Of a DNA stretch of 64,000 nt, positions 1 through 8,285 are shown piece after piece. Numbering within the stretch: position 1 is the stretch's first letter; every line of letters starts with the position of its first letter. The DNA comes from Desulfovibrio sp. Huiquan2017. Lineage in GTDB: Bacteria; Desulfobacterota; Desulfovibrionia; Desulfovibrionales; Desulfovibrionaceae. The stretch lies in contig NZ_JAFMPN010000001.1 of NCBI RefSeq assembly GCF_017351175.1, forward strand, positions 265,582 to 329,581. The letters are read 5' to 3'. The translations under genes were made by a program, and so were the position numbers. The notes under the pieces were generated by a model. It worked only from the letters and a program-made list of their open reading frames with translations, was not told the DNA's origin and did no database searches.

Positions 1-13
1 GTACTCTCTCGAA

Positions 14-913
14 TTATTTAAAGATCCACTCAAGGATCGCCTTTTGCGCATGGAGCCGGTTCTCGGCCTGGTCCCAGACAATGGAGGCCGGGGATTCGAA
101 AACCCCCTCGGAAACTTCTTCGCCCCGGTGGGCGGGCAGGCAGTGCATGAAGCCAGCACCCGGGGCGGCCAGCGCCATGAGCGCCTCGTCCACCATGTAC
201 CCGGCGAACGCGGCCTCGCGCTTCTTCTGCTCCTCTTCCTGGCCCATGGAGGCCCAGACATCGGTATTGACGTAGTCCGCTCCGGCCGCGGCCTTCTTCG
301 GGTCGTCGGTCAGGGTGATCTTCGCGCCGAGGCCGACGGCTTTGTCCAAAATGGCCATATCCGGGGTATACCCCTCGGGACAGGCCAGGGAAAGTTCGTA
401 GCCGAAGACCGCCGCGCCATTGATGAAGGAATGGGCCATGTTGTTGCCGTCGCCCACCCAGGCCACCTTGAGCTTGTCCAGGTCCGGGGTGCGCTCGTAC
501 ATGGTCAGGACGTCGGCCATGACCTGACACGGATGGTATTCGTCGGTCAGGGCGTTGACCACCGGGATGTCCCCGTAATCGACCAGGGTTTCCAGCTTTT
601 CCTGACCGAAGGTGCGCATGACGATCCCGTCGGCGTACCGGGACAGGACCCGGGCCGTGTCCTTGATCGGCTCACTGCGGCCCAACTGGGAGTCGCGGGC
701 GGAAATAAACACCGGATCGCCGCCCAATTGGCGCACTCCCACTTCGAAGGAAACGCGGGTCCGGGTGGACGCCTTTTCGAAAATCAGCAGCACGGTCTTG
801 CCGTCCAGAAGATCGGTGCGGACCTTGTTGTCCTTCATTTCCTTGGCGCGCAGGATGACCTGCTTCACTTCATCCCTGGGGATGTCCAGAATGGTCAAAA
901 AATGTTTGGGCAT
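14..913 (-). CDS. argF: Ornithine carbamoyltransferase
   Basis: Cytosolic enzyme joining carbamoyl phosphate to ornithine to make citrulline in arginine synthesis. The 299-residue product has the family's normal length. The carbamoyl-phosphate motif S-T-R-T-R lies at residues 49-53, H-P-C-Q at 127-130, and the ornithine-side H-C-L-P motif at 257-260, so all active-site blocks are present. The ATG start has a GGAGT ribosome-binding site about nine bases upstream. The stop is 13 bases from the window edge, so a downstream partner such as argG would be outside the window. carB, which supplies carbamoyl phosphate, is at the other end of the window. The 131-base gap upstream shows no ArgR-like palindrome that I can see. 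Confidence 0.96.
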   Translation of the reverse strand: MPKHFLTILDIPRDEVKQVILRAKEMKDNKVRTDLLDGKTVLLIFEKASTRTRVSFEVGVRQLGGDPVFISARDSQLGRSEPIKDTARVLSRYADGIVMRTFGQEKLETLVDYGDIPVVNALTDEYHPCQVMADVLTMYERTPDLDKLKVAWVGDGNNMAHSFINGAAVFGYELSLACPEGYTPDMAILDKAVGLGAKITLTDDPKKAAAGADYVNTDVWASMGQEEEQKKREAAFAGYMVDEALMALAAPGAGFMHCLPAHRGEEVSEGVFESPASIVWDQAENRLHAQKAILEWIFK

Positions 914-1044
914 CGTGTGGTTACTCCGTCAGCTATTACCTTGATATCAGGAAAGAGATGGAGTTTGGCCCATATTACCATGAATGTAAAGGAATTTGGC
1001 CCCCGGGAAAATGGGGAAAACCCAAGCGGGACACGGACGCGCGG

Positions 1045-2619
1045 CTATTGATGTTTCTTCAGCCAGTCGTGAAACTGCTTGAGCGTCAGGGACCGGCTGG
1101 CCGGGCCGCTGCGCACGAAGAACTCCTCGCCCTTGGCCGCATCCAGAATGGCCGGAGCCGGGGCCGGGACGCAGTGCACACGCAGGACCCGCTTCTCGCA
1201 CACTTCAATGACCTTGCTGTCGATATAACGCGAGAATTCGGTCCCGATATGCCGATCCACCAGGTTGTTGAAGTGCAGGAGCGCCTTGTCGTCGCTGTCG
1301 AACCGGTCCTCGTCGAAACCGGTCACGGTGCCGTCGTCCGCCACACCGATGAGCAGGGTACCGCCCTCGGTGTTGAGGAAGGCGGACACGGTCTTTAGAC
1401 AGGCGTGTTCGATCTCCTTGCCATTCTTGCCCGACTTGAGGTTGAAACGCAGGGTCTGCTTGAATTCGAGTCTGCCGCCCTCCCCCGCCTGGATGAGATC
1501 GGTCACGTCCCCGGCGGTGAGGGCCGCCGCACGACGCATGCCCAGGGATTCGATGCGCCCCCGGTTGCGGTGCAGAATGAAGAGCACGCCGAAGGCCATG
1601 AGTATGAGGACCACGGCGCCGCCCTGGAGAAAGGAGTCGCTGGTCAGGGTGGACAGGACGTTCTTGCGCGGCACGGCCACGCCCAGGGACAAGGTGTCTC
1701 CGAAGATGGACAAGGGCATGGCCCAGGTCCACCAGATCTCGTGGTTGTTGACGAAGGAAAACGGTTTGTCCGGGGCCTTGTTCATTCCTTTGTCACGGGC
1801 GGCCAGACCGGATACGGCCTGCCGGACCACGGGATCGGGCAATTGGTCCGGAGTCAGGGACTGCCCGGCCAGATCCGGGCCGACGTCCGCGCCGAGCCCG
1901 CTCACGGGCATGGCCCGGCCATCGCCCCAATACAGAAAAATCCGTTCGGCTCCGCCCCGCTCGGCCTCGCTCAACTGGGACAGGATGGCTTCGGCCGGAA
2001 AGGCGAAGGAAAGCATGAGGCGCTCGCCCGATCCCGAATCCACCAGGGAGGAAGCCGTGATCCAGGCCACGTTGACGTGGTGGAAACGGCCCGCGCTGCG
2101 CCAGTTGACCTGGCCCGGCTCCAGATGGCTGAACTCGTCGGACAGGACATGGTCCACCTGGGGCAGCTCCAACTCCCAGCCCGAAAAGGGTTTGTCGTCC
2201 GCCTTGCCGTCCTTGAACAATGTCCAGGCCACGGCGGAATGCATCTCGTCGGGCACGGCCTCGACCATGCCGCCGAAGCGCCGGGTCAGCAGGTAGCGCA
2301 ACCCCTGGCCGTCGCTGACCATGACGGCCGCGAGATTCTGATGGTCCTTGAGCACCGCGCCGAATTCCTTGCGCAAGGCGGCTGGCTTGAGACTCTTGAG
2401 CAGCCCCTGGCCCATCTCCTGATTGGAGTTGCGCACCGCATTGAGGAGCACGGTGACCGCGCCGGACAGGCCGCGGGCCGAATTTTCCACCGCCACCACG
2501 GCTGCGTCGTGACGGATCTCGCGCACGCCCGTGTAGACCAATGCGCCCACGGCGGCCACAGCGAAGATAACCCCGTAAAAAACCAGTCGGTAAAGCTGTT
2601 TGCCTTTGATGCCGTGCAT
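1045..2619 (-). CDS. Membrane-anchored sensor-like protein with C-terminal AlbA_2 (Schlafen-type) domain
   Basis: 524 residues. A hydrophobic segment near residues 11-30, an extracytoplasmic stretch of roughly 300 residues and a second membrane segment near 331-350 are followed by a cytoplasmic domain. From about residue 378 the sequence carries an AlbA_2/Schlafen-type signature: a G-R-L-E-F-K-Q block, a helix with the K-T-V-S-A-F-L-N-T-E-G-G-T-L-L-I-G-V core, and a D-D-G-T-V-T-G motif. AlbA_2 domains are putative nucleic-acid or nucleotide binding modules, often annotated as ATP-binding proteins. The topology resembles a one-component membrane sensor, but no kinase, HAMP or cyclase domain is present. 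It sits two bases upstream of the ybeY stop in the same direction, so it may be the last gene of that operon. The ligand and output are unknown. Confidence 0.75.
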   Translation of the reverse strand: MHGIKGKQLYRLVFYGVIFAVAAVGALVYTGVREIRHDAAVVAVENSARGLSGAVTVLLNAVRNSNQEMGQGLLKSLKPAALRKEFGAVLKDHQNLAAVMVSDGQGLRYLLTRRFGGMVEAVPDEMHSAVAWTLFKDGKADDKPFSGWELELPQVDHVLSDEFSHLEPGQVNWRSAGRFHHVNVAWITASSLVDSGSGERLMLSFAFPAEAILSQLSEAERGGAERIFLYWGDGRAMPVSGLGADVGPDLAGQSLTPDQLPDPVVRQAVSGLAARDKGMNKAPDKPFSFVNNHEIWWTWAMPLSIFGDTLSLGVAVPRKNVLSTLTSDSFLQGGAVVLILMAFGVLFILHRNRGRIESLGMRRAAALTAGDVTDLIQAGEGGRLEFKQTLRFNLKSGKNGKEIEHACLKTVSAFLNTEGGTLLIGVADDGTVTGFDEDRFDSDDKALLHFNNLVDRHIGTEFSRYIDSKVIEVCEKRVLRVHCVPAPAPAILDAAKGEEFFVRSGPASRSLTLKQFHDWLKKHQ

Positions 2620-2621
2620 GG

Positions 2622-3131
2622 CTATGCCACGCCCTCCCCGTGTTCGAGCAAGGCTTGATCCACGGCCGTGTCGGTCATGTCGAACATGACCTCGCCATGG
2701 TCGAACCCGGCCAGGTGTAGCAACCCGTGCGCCAACAGGCGGGCCAGGTGTTCCAGGGGAACCTGGCCATAAAGGTCGGTCTCCCGGACCAATCCGTCCA
2801 CGGACAAGGCCAGTTCACCCAGGAAGGCCTCATCGCCGGGCCCGCCGCCCACCCCGTCCTGATCGCCGGAATCGACCTCGCCGGAATCGACCTCGTCGGC
2901 ATCGCGGGCCGGAAAGCTCAGGATGTTGGTCGGACCGGAACAGCCCAGGAATTCACAGTTGAGTCGGGCGATCTCGCGATCGTCCACCAGCTTGAGAAGA
3001 AAGGTTCGCCCGGTGAGGCCCAGGGCCCCCAGAAGGGTTTCCGCCAATGCGGCCAGCTCGCGCCGAGCCAGGGGAAACCTCGGGTCAAGCCGGGTTTCGA
3101 AAAGGATGTCGACCGGACCGGTCATACTCAT
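2622..3131 (-). CDS. ybeY: Endoribonuclease YbeY, 16S rRNA maturation factor
   Basis: Zinc-dependent single-strand endoribonuclease acting in 16S rRNA 3'-end processing and 70S quality control. The H-x3-H-x5-H zinc triad is at residues 135, 139 and 145 of 169, in the usual A-H-G-L-L-H-L-A-G-F-D-H-G context. The start overlaps the end of phoH by four bases (ATGA), the standard phoH-ybeY arrangement, implying translational coupling. Unusual: residues 78-101 form an acidic, glycine-rich insert containing a duplicated D-E-V-D-S-G-type unit encoded by a 15-base tandem repeat near 2870-2900, in the loop before the catalytic helix. Identity is secure; the insert's effect is unknown. Confidence 0.92.
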   Translation of the reverse strand: MSMTGPVDILFETRLDPRFPLARRELAALAETLLGALGLTGRTFLLKLVDDREIARLNCEFLGCSGPTNILSFPARDADEVDSGEVDSGDQDGVGGGPGDEAFLGELALSVDGLVRETDLYGQVPLEHLARLLAHGLLHLAGFDHGEVMFDMTDTAVDQALLEHGEGVA

Positions 3132-4096
3132 TCCCCGTTGCCCTCGTGGGCTTCGTAGGCCTTGACTATACGCCCTACCAGGGGATGGCGGATGACGTCC
3201 TGCTCGTCGAAGTTGACGAATTTCACGCCCTTGACCCCATCCAGGATGCGCCGTGCGTGGAGCAGGCCGGACTTGGAGTGGACGGGCAGATCAATCTGGG
3301 TCACGTCGCCGGTGACCACGGCCTTGGAGCCGAAGCCGAGCCGGGTCAGGAACATCTTCATCTGCTCGGGCGTGGTGTTCTGGGCCTCATCAAGGATGAT
3401 GAAGGCGTCGTTCAGGGTGCGGCCGCGCATGAAGGCCAGAGGAGCCACCTCGATGACTCCGGCCTCCTGATAGTCCTGGACCTTGGCGAAATCGAGCATG
3501 TCGTGCAAGGCGTCGTACAAGGGCCGCAGGTACGGGTTGATCTTCTCGGCCAGATCGCCGGGCAGAAAGCCGAGCTTCTCGCCCGCCTCCACGGCCGGAC
3601 GGGTCAGGACGATGCGCTTGACCTCGCGCCGGCTGAGCGCGCCCACGGCCATGGCCACGGCCAGATAGGTCTTGCCCGTGCCCGCCGGTCCGATGCCGAA
3701 GGTCATGTCCGAGTCCCGGATGGCGTCGAGATATTCCCGCTGATTCAAGGTCTTGGGTGACACCGTCCGCTTCGCCGAGGTGGCGTAGACGTCCCCCTTG
3801 AAGACCTCGCAGACGTCGGCCGAGGGCTGGCGTTCGAGAATGCGGCAGGCGAAGTCCACGTCCTGCGGATACACGGACTTGCCGCGCCGAATCATGGCGT
3901 AGAGCTGGGTCAGGACCTGGGCGGCCAGGTCGCCCTTCTCCTCCTCCCCGTCCGGGGAGTGGATGACCAGGGTGCTGCCCCGGCTTTCTATGCGGACTCC
4001 GAGGCGTTCGCCCAGAAGTTTCAGGTGTTGACCTTGTGGGCCGAAGAGTTGACTGGCCATATGGCCATCGTCGAATTCAAGTTTGGTGACGGGCAG
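3128..4096 (-). CDS. phoH: PhoH family ATPase
   Basis: Cytoplasmic P-loop ATPase of the PhoH/PhoL family, commonly linked to ybeY and RNA metabolism. With the start chosen here it has 322 residues. Walker A (G-P-A-G-T-G-K-T) is near residues 136-143 and Walker B with I-L-D-E-A-Q near 233-238; the N-terminal L-E-F-D-D block is typical. Start choice: an in-frame ATG at 4165 would lie inside the upstream permease gene and add atypical residues, while the first downstream ATG (4060) removes the conserved L-E-F-D-D. A GGAGGG element at 4109-4104 sits eight bases before an in-frame CTG at 4096, making CTG the best start. The ybeY gene overlaps its 3' end. Confidence 0.88.
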   Translation of the reverse strand: MPVTKLEFDDGHMASQLFGPQGQHLKLLGERLGVRIESRGSTLVIHSPDGEEEKGDLAAQVLTQLYAMIRRGKSVYPQDVDFACRILERQPSADVCEVFKGDVYATSAKRTVSPKTLNQREYLDAIRDSDMTFGIGPAGTGKTYLAVAMAVGALSRREVKRIVLTRPAVEAGEKLGFLPGDLAEKINPYLRPLYDALHDMLDFAKVQDYQEAGVIEVAPLAFMRGRTLNDAFIILDEAQNTTPEQMKMFLTRLGFGSKAVVTGDVTQIDLPVHSKSGLLHARRILDGVKGVKFVNFDEQDVIRHPLVGRIVKAYEAHEGNGE

Positions 4097-4112
4097 AACA
4101 ATTCCCTCCAAA

Positions 4113-4877
4113 TTAGTCCTTGGCACGCAGGAACATCCACCTGCACGCCTTGCGTTCCAGCACATTGGCGATTTCGTACAGGGCCGCGCCCATGATGGAC
4201 ATGCCGAGGATGCCGGAGAACATGGTTAGATAATCCATGGCCCCCCAGGCGTCCATGATCATATAGCCCAGCCCCCGGCTAGTGGCAAAGGATTCAACGA
4301 AAAAAAGCACGGCCACGGACACGCCGGTGCCCAGGCGCAGGGCCGTGAAGCCATGCGGCAGGGCCGCCGGGAGCAGGACCTCGCGCAGGACGTCCAGGGG
4401 TGTGCCCCCCAGGGAACGGACCGAATCGAAATATTTTGGATGGATGGAGCGCACCCCGTCGCGGGTGGTAACCAGGATCTGGTAGCCGAGAATAAGCGCG
4501 ATCATGGCGATCTTCGAGGTATCCCCCAGGCCGAGAAGAAGCAGGAAGATGGGCAGGAGCACTATCTTGGGCACCGGATAGGTCAAAAAGACGAAGGGGG
4601 ACAGAATCTTGTCCACCCGCTTCACGCTGCCCATGATCAACCCCAGAGGAAAGGCGATGATCCAGGCCAGGGCCATGGCCGTGACCGAACGGTACAGGCT
4701 GACGCCGAAATGCTCCCAGAATATCCGGGTGGACATGGCCTGGCAGAGAGCGGCCAGGGCGTCTTCGGGATGCGGCAGGATAACACCGCCCAGGGAGATG
4801 GCGGCCAGCTTCCAGAGCACGCCCATGACCAGAATGACCAGGCCGTAACGCAGAACGGAATGGAACAGCTTCACCAC
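4113..4877 (-). CDS. ABC transporter permease, TauC/SsuC type
   Basis: 254-residue inner-membrane permease with about six hydrophobic segments and an EAA-type cytoplasmic loop (V-R-S-L-G-G-T-P-L-D block), characteristic of the nitrate/sulfonate/taurine importer class. Two adjacent GTG codons (4877 and 4874) follow a GGAGG site; either could be the start. It overlaps the ATPase gene by seven bases and follows the substrate-binding protein gene, so the three form one operon continuing into phoH and ybeY. The substrate cannot be read from the sequence; candidates in this class include sulfonates, thiamine precursors and riboflavin. Confidence 0.9.
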   Translation of the reverse strand: MVKLFHSVLRYGLVILVMGVLWKLAAISLGGVILPHPEDALAALCQAMSTRIFWEHFGVSLYRSVTAMALAWIIAFPLGLIMGSVKRVDKILSPFVFLTYPVPKIVLLPIFLLLLGLGDTSKIAMIALILGYQILVTTRDGVRSIHPKYFDSVRSLGGTPLDVLREVLLPAALPHGFTALRLGTGVSVAVLFFVESFATSRGLGYMIMDAWGAMDYLTMFSGILGMSIMGAALYEIANVLERKACRWMFLRAKD

Positions 4878-5605
4878 TGGGCCTCCACGGTGTGGCGCAG
4901 CTCCTTAAGAAGCGCGAAGCAGCCCTCGGTATCGCGGATGCGCGCATCACCGAAGCCGGGATTGTCGAACACGGCTACGGGCCGGGCAGGACGCGCGGAC
5001 ATGACCATGATCCGCTGGCCGAGCATGACCGCTTCCTCCAGGGAATGGGTAACCAGCACATAGGGCACCCGGCGCACCTGCCAGGCGTCGAGCAGAGCCA
5101 ATTGCAGCCGCTCGCGGGTCAGGGCGTCCAGAGAGGAAAATGGTTCGTCCAGCAGGGTCAGGCGGGGCCGGGTGACGAAGGCCCGGGCAATGGCAACGCG
5201 CTGCTGCTCCCCGCCCGAGAGGTTGGCCGGATAGTCGTTGTCCCGCCCGTCGATGCCGACCTCGGCCAATTGGGCCCGGGCCAGTTGCAAACGCTCGCGG
5301 CGGCCCATGCCCTGAATCTTGAGGCCAAGGGCCACATTGTCGATGACCGTGCGCCAGGGCAGCAGGCCGTAGTCCTGGAGAATTATGGAGATATCCGACG
5401 CCGGGCCGGTGATGGGCTTGCCGTCCAACAGCGCCCGGCCGGTGTCGGGCGCGGACAGCCCGCTCAACATGTAGAGCAGGGTCGTCTTGCCGCAGCCGGA
5501 CGGGCCGACCACGGCCAGGGTCTCCCCCTCGGCCAGGGTGAAGGAAACATCCGTGATGACGGTCCGACCGTCATAGGACTTACCCAGGTTCTCGGCGGTC
5601 AGCAT
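4871..5605 (-). CDS. ABC transporter ATP-binding protein, TauB/SsuB type
   Basis: 244-residue ATPase that powers import through the adjacent permease. Walker [10 protein letters not shown] at residues 34-42, a Q-loop glutamine near 77, the signature L-S-G-G-E-Q at 129-134 and Walker B L-L-D-E-P at 151-155 are intact, with a D-loop S-S-L-D and a switch histidine (V-T-H-S) following. Length and motifs fit the nitrate/sulfonate/taurine subfamily. It starts three bases after the substrate-binding protein stop and overlaps the permease start. Confidence 0.93.
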   Translation of the reverse strand: MLTAENLGKSYDGRTVITDVSFTLAEGETLAVVGPSGCGKTTLLYMLSGLSAPDTGRALLDGKPITGPASDISIILQDYGLLPWRTVIDNVALGLKIQGMGRRERLQLARAQLAEVGIDGRDNDYPANLSGGEQQRVAIARAFVTRPRLTLLDEPFSSLDALTRERLQLALLDAWQVRRVPYVLVTHSLEEAVMLGQRIMVMSARPARPVAVFDNPGFGDARIRDTEGCFALLKELRHTVEAQW

Positions 5606-5608
5606 GGG

Positions 5609-6535
5609 CTAGTCATGTGCGGGCGGCAGGGCCACGGAGTCGGGCACAGGCTTCTTGAGCAGCCCTTTGGCGACCATCCAGTCCTGGACCTCGGCCAGTT
5701 CGGCCGAAGCAGGCAGCGCGGGCGCCGGGTAGGGATAAATCGGGAACTGGGGGACCAACGGCTTGGGGATACGGCAAGTCTCGGCCATGAGCGCCCGATA
5801 CTTCTCCGGACTTTCGGCCAAAAGCCGGAGCGCATCGGCATAGGCGGCCAGGAACTTGCCGTAGGCCGCGCCGTTGTTTTCGAAATAGCGCTTGTGCAGG
5901 CAAAGTACGGTCACGGGCAGGTTCAAATCCTCGGCCGTGGCCAGGACGTTGCCGCCCTTGAGCCGGGCCAGGGACAAAAGCGGTTCGGGCAAGAGCGCCG
6001 CGTCCACCTGGTCGGTCAGGAGCATTTGCAGCCGGATGGGCAGTTTTTTGACTTCCAACTGCGAAAAATAGCCATGCCCCACGCCGAGATGATTCTCCAG
6101 CTTGTCGCAGAGAAATTCCATGATCGTGGATCTGGACAGGGCCAGGGAACGCCCCCGCATGTCGGCCAGCGTCCTGTCGCGGCCTGCGGGTGACAGGGCG
6201 ATGCCGAACATGGGATAGCCCGGCGTGGTCCGCCAGGAAGTCAGGGCGATGTGCATAGGCACGCCGCGATCCAGGAGCAGGTAGGTAGCGATAAGGTCGC
6301 CGAAATAGGCGTCGATCTGGCCGGTCTGCATGGCCGTATCTCGCTCCAGGGCGGACATAAACCGGACCAGGGTCACGTCCAGGCCGTGCTTGGCGAACAG
6401 CCCTTCCCTGTCGGCGACTTGCAGCGGCAGGGTGTCGATGACCGGCAGCACGCCGAAGCGCATGCCGATATTCTCCGCGCGGGCGGTGGTGGCCAGAGCC
6501 AGGGTCATGGCCAACGCAAGCAGTATTTTCTTCAT
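5609..6535 (-). CDS. Periplasmic substrate-binding protein of the TauABC-like importer (NMT1/THI5 fold)
   Basis: 308 residues with a typical signal peptide (basic M-K-K, hydrophobic core, cleavage probably after A-R-A near residue 20). The mature part has features of the NMT1/SsuA-like type 2 binding proteins: an early G-V-L-P-V-I-D-T-L-P block and a D-A-Y-F-G-D block where the ligand mouth forms. It would deliver a small anion or heterocycle to the following ATPase and permease. No cysteine lipobox is present, so it is probably soluble in the periplasm. The 114-base gap upstream shows no recognisable riboswitch, so a thiamine role is not supported. Confidence 0.88.
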   Translation of the reverse strand: MKKILLALAMTLALATTARAENIGMRFGVLPVIDTLPLQVADREGLFAKHGLDVTLVRFMSALERDTAMQTGQIDAYFGDLIATYLLLDRGVPMHIALTSWRTTPGYPMFGIALSPAGRDRTLADMRGRSLALSRSTIMEFLCDKLENHLGVGHGYFSQLEVKKLPIRLQMLLTDQVDAALLPEPLLSLARLKGGNVLATAEDLNLPVTVLCLHKRYFENNGAAYGKFLAAYADALRLLAESPEKYRALMAETCRIPKPLVPQFPIYPYPAPALPASAELAEVQDWMVAKGLLKKPVPDSVALPPAHD

Positions 6536-6649
6536 ACTGATTCCCCTTGGATTTGCTGGCGGGCTTTTAGCATGATGCGCAGGGAAAGGAAAGGCGCGAC
6601 CGCCCGGGAAGGCCGCGTCAAAGGAAACGCCTCCGGCCGAAACCCGGAG

Positions 6650-7732
6650 TCAGCTTCGGCAGTCCGATTCTCCCCGAACGAACAGCCCGGCGAAACTCTT
6701 GGCCACCAGCGCCAGCAGGATCACGGCGCAAGGCACGCCCACCCAATGGGGCAGCAACTCGCCCACTTCCGAGACCGTGGCCCGGATATCCAGGCCCAAC
6801 GCGGCGTAGAGATGATCGGTGCCCCAGGCCAGGGCCAGGGAACAAATCATGATGGAGGCCACGTAGAGCCCCGCGGCGCGCTTGCCCAGGGTCTTGAGCA
6901 TGACCGTGATGGTCGCCCCGTTGGTGGCAGGCCCGGCCAGGAGGAAGACCAGGGCCGCGCCGGGGGAAAGTCCCTTGAGCAGAAGCGAGGCCGCAATGGG
7001 TGTGGAGGCCGTGGCGCAGACATAGAGCGGCAGGGCCACCACCAGCATGGCCAGGTAGGAGAGCAGCCCCGTGCCCACCCAGCGGTCCAGAGCGTCAGCC
7101 GGAATGGCCGCCGCGATGATCCCGGCGATGACCACGCCCACCAGAAGCCAGCGGCCGATATCCTCGATCATCTCGCCAAAGGCGTAGCGCATGCCCGCGA
7201 AAAAACGTCCTTCAATGGTGGACGGCGGCGCCGCAGAGCACGCGCCCCCGCAACCGCAACCCGAGCAGCCGGTCGAACCGTCGGCCAGTCCGGCCAAAGG
7301 CAGGGGGTCGGCTTTCTCATCGGGGAAGGCATTGATCAGCACCCCGGCGAACACGGCGGTCAGGGACGCGGCCACGGGCCGGATCACGGTCATAAGCGGG
7401 TCGATGAGGGCGTAGGTCACGGCCATGGAGTCCACCCCGGTCTCGGGCGTGGAGATCATGAAGGCCGTAGTCGCTCCCTTGCTGGCCCCCTGCCGACGCA
7501 GCCCCAGGGCCGCGGGCAGCACGCCGCAGGAACAAAGGGGTAGCGGCACGCCGATGACGGCCGCCTTGAGCACCGCGCCCAGAGACTTGCCGCCCAGATG
7601 ACGGGCCATGAATGAATCGGGCACGAACCCCTTGAGCAGACCGGCCACGAAAAAACCGAAAAGGACGTAGGGAGCGGCCTCCACCAGCACGTTCCAGGAC
7701 TCCAACAGGACATTGACAAAAAGATCGGCCAT
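6650..7732 (-). CDS. Metal-efflux permease, SO_0444/YraQ-like (DUF318) family
   Basis: 360-residue polytopic inner-membrane protein. The two halves share a P-L-C-S-C-G-V-L-P / P-x-x-G-A-T-I-T type pattern of the permease family formerly DUF318, which includes exporters of copper, zinc and organoarsenicals. Between the halves, near residues 153-165, is a cytosolic cysteine cluster (C-S-G-C-G-C-G-G-A-C), a plausible metal-capture loop as in the SO_0444 Cu/Zn efflux group. It lies 78 bases downstream of an ArsR/SmtB regulator with a zinc-type alpha-5 site in the same direction. Together these suggest export of Zn(II) or a related soft metal; the exact metal is inferred. Confidence 0.83.
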   Translation of the reverse strand: MADLFVNVLLESWNVLVEAAPYVLFGFFVAGLLKGFVPDSFMARHLGGKSLGAVLKAAVIGVPLPLCSCGVLPAALGLRRQGASKGATTAFMISTPETGVDSMAVTYALIDPLMTVIRPVAASLTAVFAGVLINAFPDEKADPLPLAGLADGSTGCSGCGCGGACSAAPPSTIEGRFFAGMRYAFGEMIEDIGRWLLVGVVIAGIIAAAIPADALDRWVGTGLLSYLAMLVVALPLYVCATASTPIAASLLLKGLSPGAALVFLLAGPATNGATITVMLKTLGKRAAGLYVASIMICSLALAWGTDHLYAALGLDIRATVSEVGELLPHWVGVPCAVILLALVAKSFAGLFVRGESDCRS

Positions 7733-7810
7733 ACAACAAACCTACAACTACATTTTATTCACAAGTGAGTACGTATTCATAACACCGGGCAAAAAAAAGG
7801 AGGAGACGGA

Positions 7811-8167
7811 CTACGCCTCTTCCTTGATGTGATCCAGCCCCTGTGAGACCAGGTTGCGCACATGGTCGTCGTCCAGGGAGTAAAAGACGTTCTTGCCTTC
7901 CTTCCGGTAGCGCACCAGCTTGGCGGCGCGCAACAGCCGGAGCTGATGGGAGATGGCCGACTGGGACATATCCAGGACCTCGGCCAGTGCGCACACGCAG
8001 AGTTCGCCAATGGACAGGGCGAACAGGATGCGCACCCGGGTATAGTCCCCCAGGGCCTTAAAAAGTTCCGCCAGGAACAGGAACTCCCGCTCGGAGAGCA
8101 TGGCCTTTCGCGCAGCCGCCACGTTCTTGACGTGCTGCTCGGTATCACTGCAAGCAATATTCGACAT
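7811..8167 (-). CDS. ArsR/SmtB family metal-sensing repressor
   Basis: 118-residue winged-helix repressor. The alpha-3 segment carries E-L-C-V-C-A-L, the CxC site used by ArsR and CadC for soft metals. The C-terminal helix has D-D-H ... H-I-K-E with 11 residues between the two histidines and E three after, matching the SmtB/CzrA/ZiaR alpha-5 zinc site. An extra cysteine lies near the N terminus (residue 6). The ATG at 8167 is preceded by GAGGAAA at good spacing; an upstream in-frame GTG at 8191 lacks this. It is the first gene of an operon with the downstream efflux permease and probably represses its own promoter (8180-8232) until metal binds. Confidence 0.9.
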   Translation of the reverse strand: MSNIACSDTEQHVKNVAAARKAMLSEREFLFLAELFKALGDYTRVRILFALSIGELCVCALAEVLDMSQSAISHQLRLLRAAKLVRYRKEGKNVFYSLDDDHVRNLVSQGLDHIKEEA

Positions 8168-8179
8168 TTCTTTCCTCAC

Positions 8180-8232
8180 ATGAATAATCACTCATTTGTT
8201 ATAATAATACGGTCATACACCCCGCTTGTCAA
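8180..8232 (-). promoter_or_regulatory. arsR promoter with overlapping dyad operator
   Basis: On the minus strand TTGACA (8232-8227), a 17-base spacer and TATTAT (8209-8204) form a near-consensus sigma-70 promoter. Just downstream, 8195-8180 holds an imperfect dyad with ATGA/TCAT ends and 12 of 16 symmetric positions, AT-rich like ArsR/SmtB operators. Placed at about +2 to +17, repressor bound there would block initiation of the arsR-permease operon. Confidence 0.72.
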
Positions 8233-8236
8233 GCCT

Positions 8237-8263
8237 GGCGCCCCTCGATTGCCGAGAGGCGCC
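8237..8263 (-). terminator. Hairpin downstream of the glutamate dehydrogenase gene
   Basis: Arms GGCGCC plus CTCG pair with CGAG plus GGCGCC, giving about 10 base pairs with one internal mismatch. On the gene's strand it is preceded by an A run and not followed by T, whereas on the plus strand it runs into GGCGGTTTTTT. It probably ends or stabilises the glutamate dehydrogenase transcript, but it is not a textbook terminator in that direction. Confidence 0.5.
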
Positions 8264-8285
8264 GGCGGTTTTTTCGTCTGTCGCC

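Noticed and set aside
44-1051. A 335-codon plus-strand open frame opposite argF
   Set aside because: It is the antisense of a clear OTC gene, with no ribosome site and low-complexity, Gly/Val/His-rich composition.
6536-6649. Possible TPP riboswitch before the TauABC-like operon
   Set aside because: No conserved THI-box sequence is visible in the 114-base gap.
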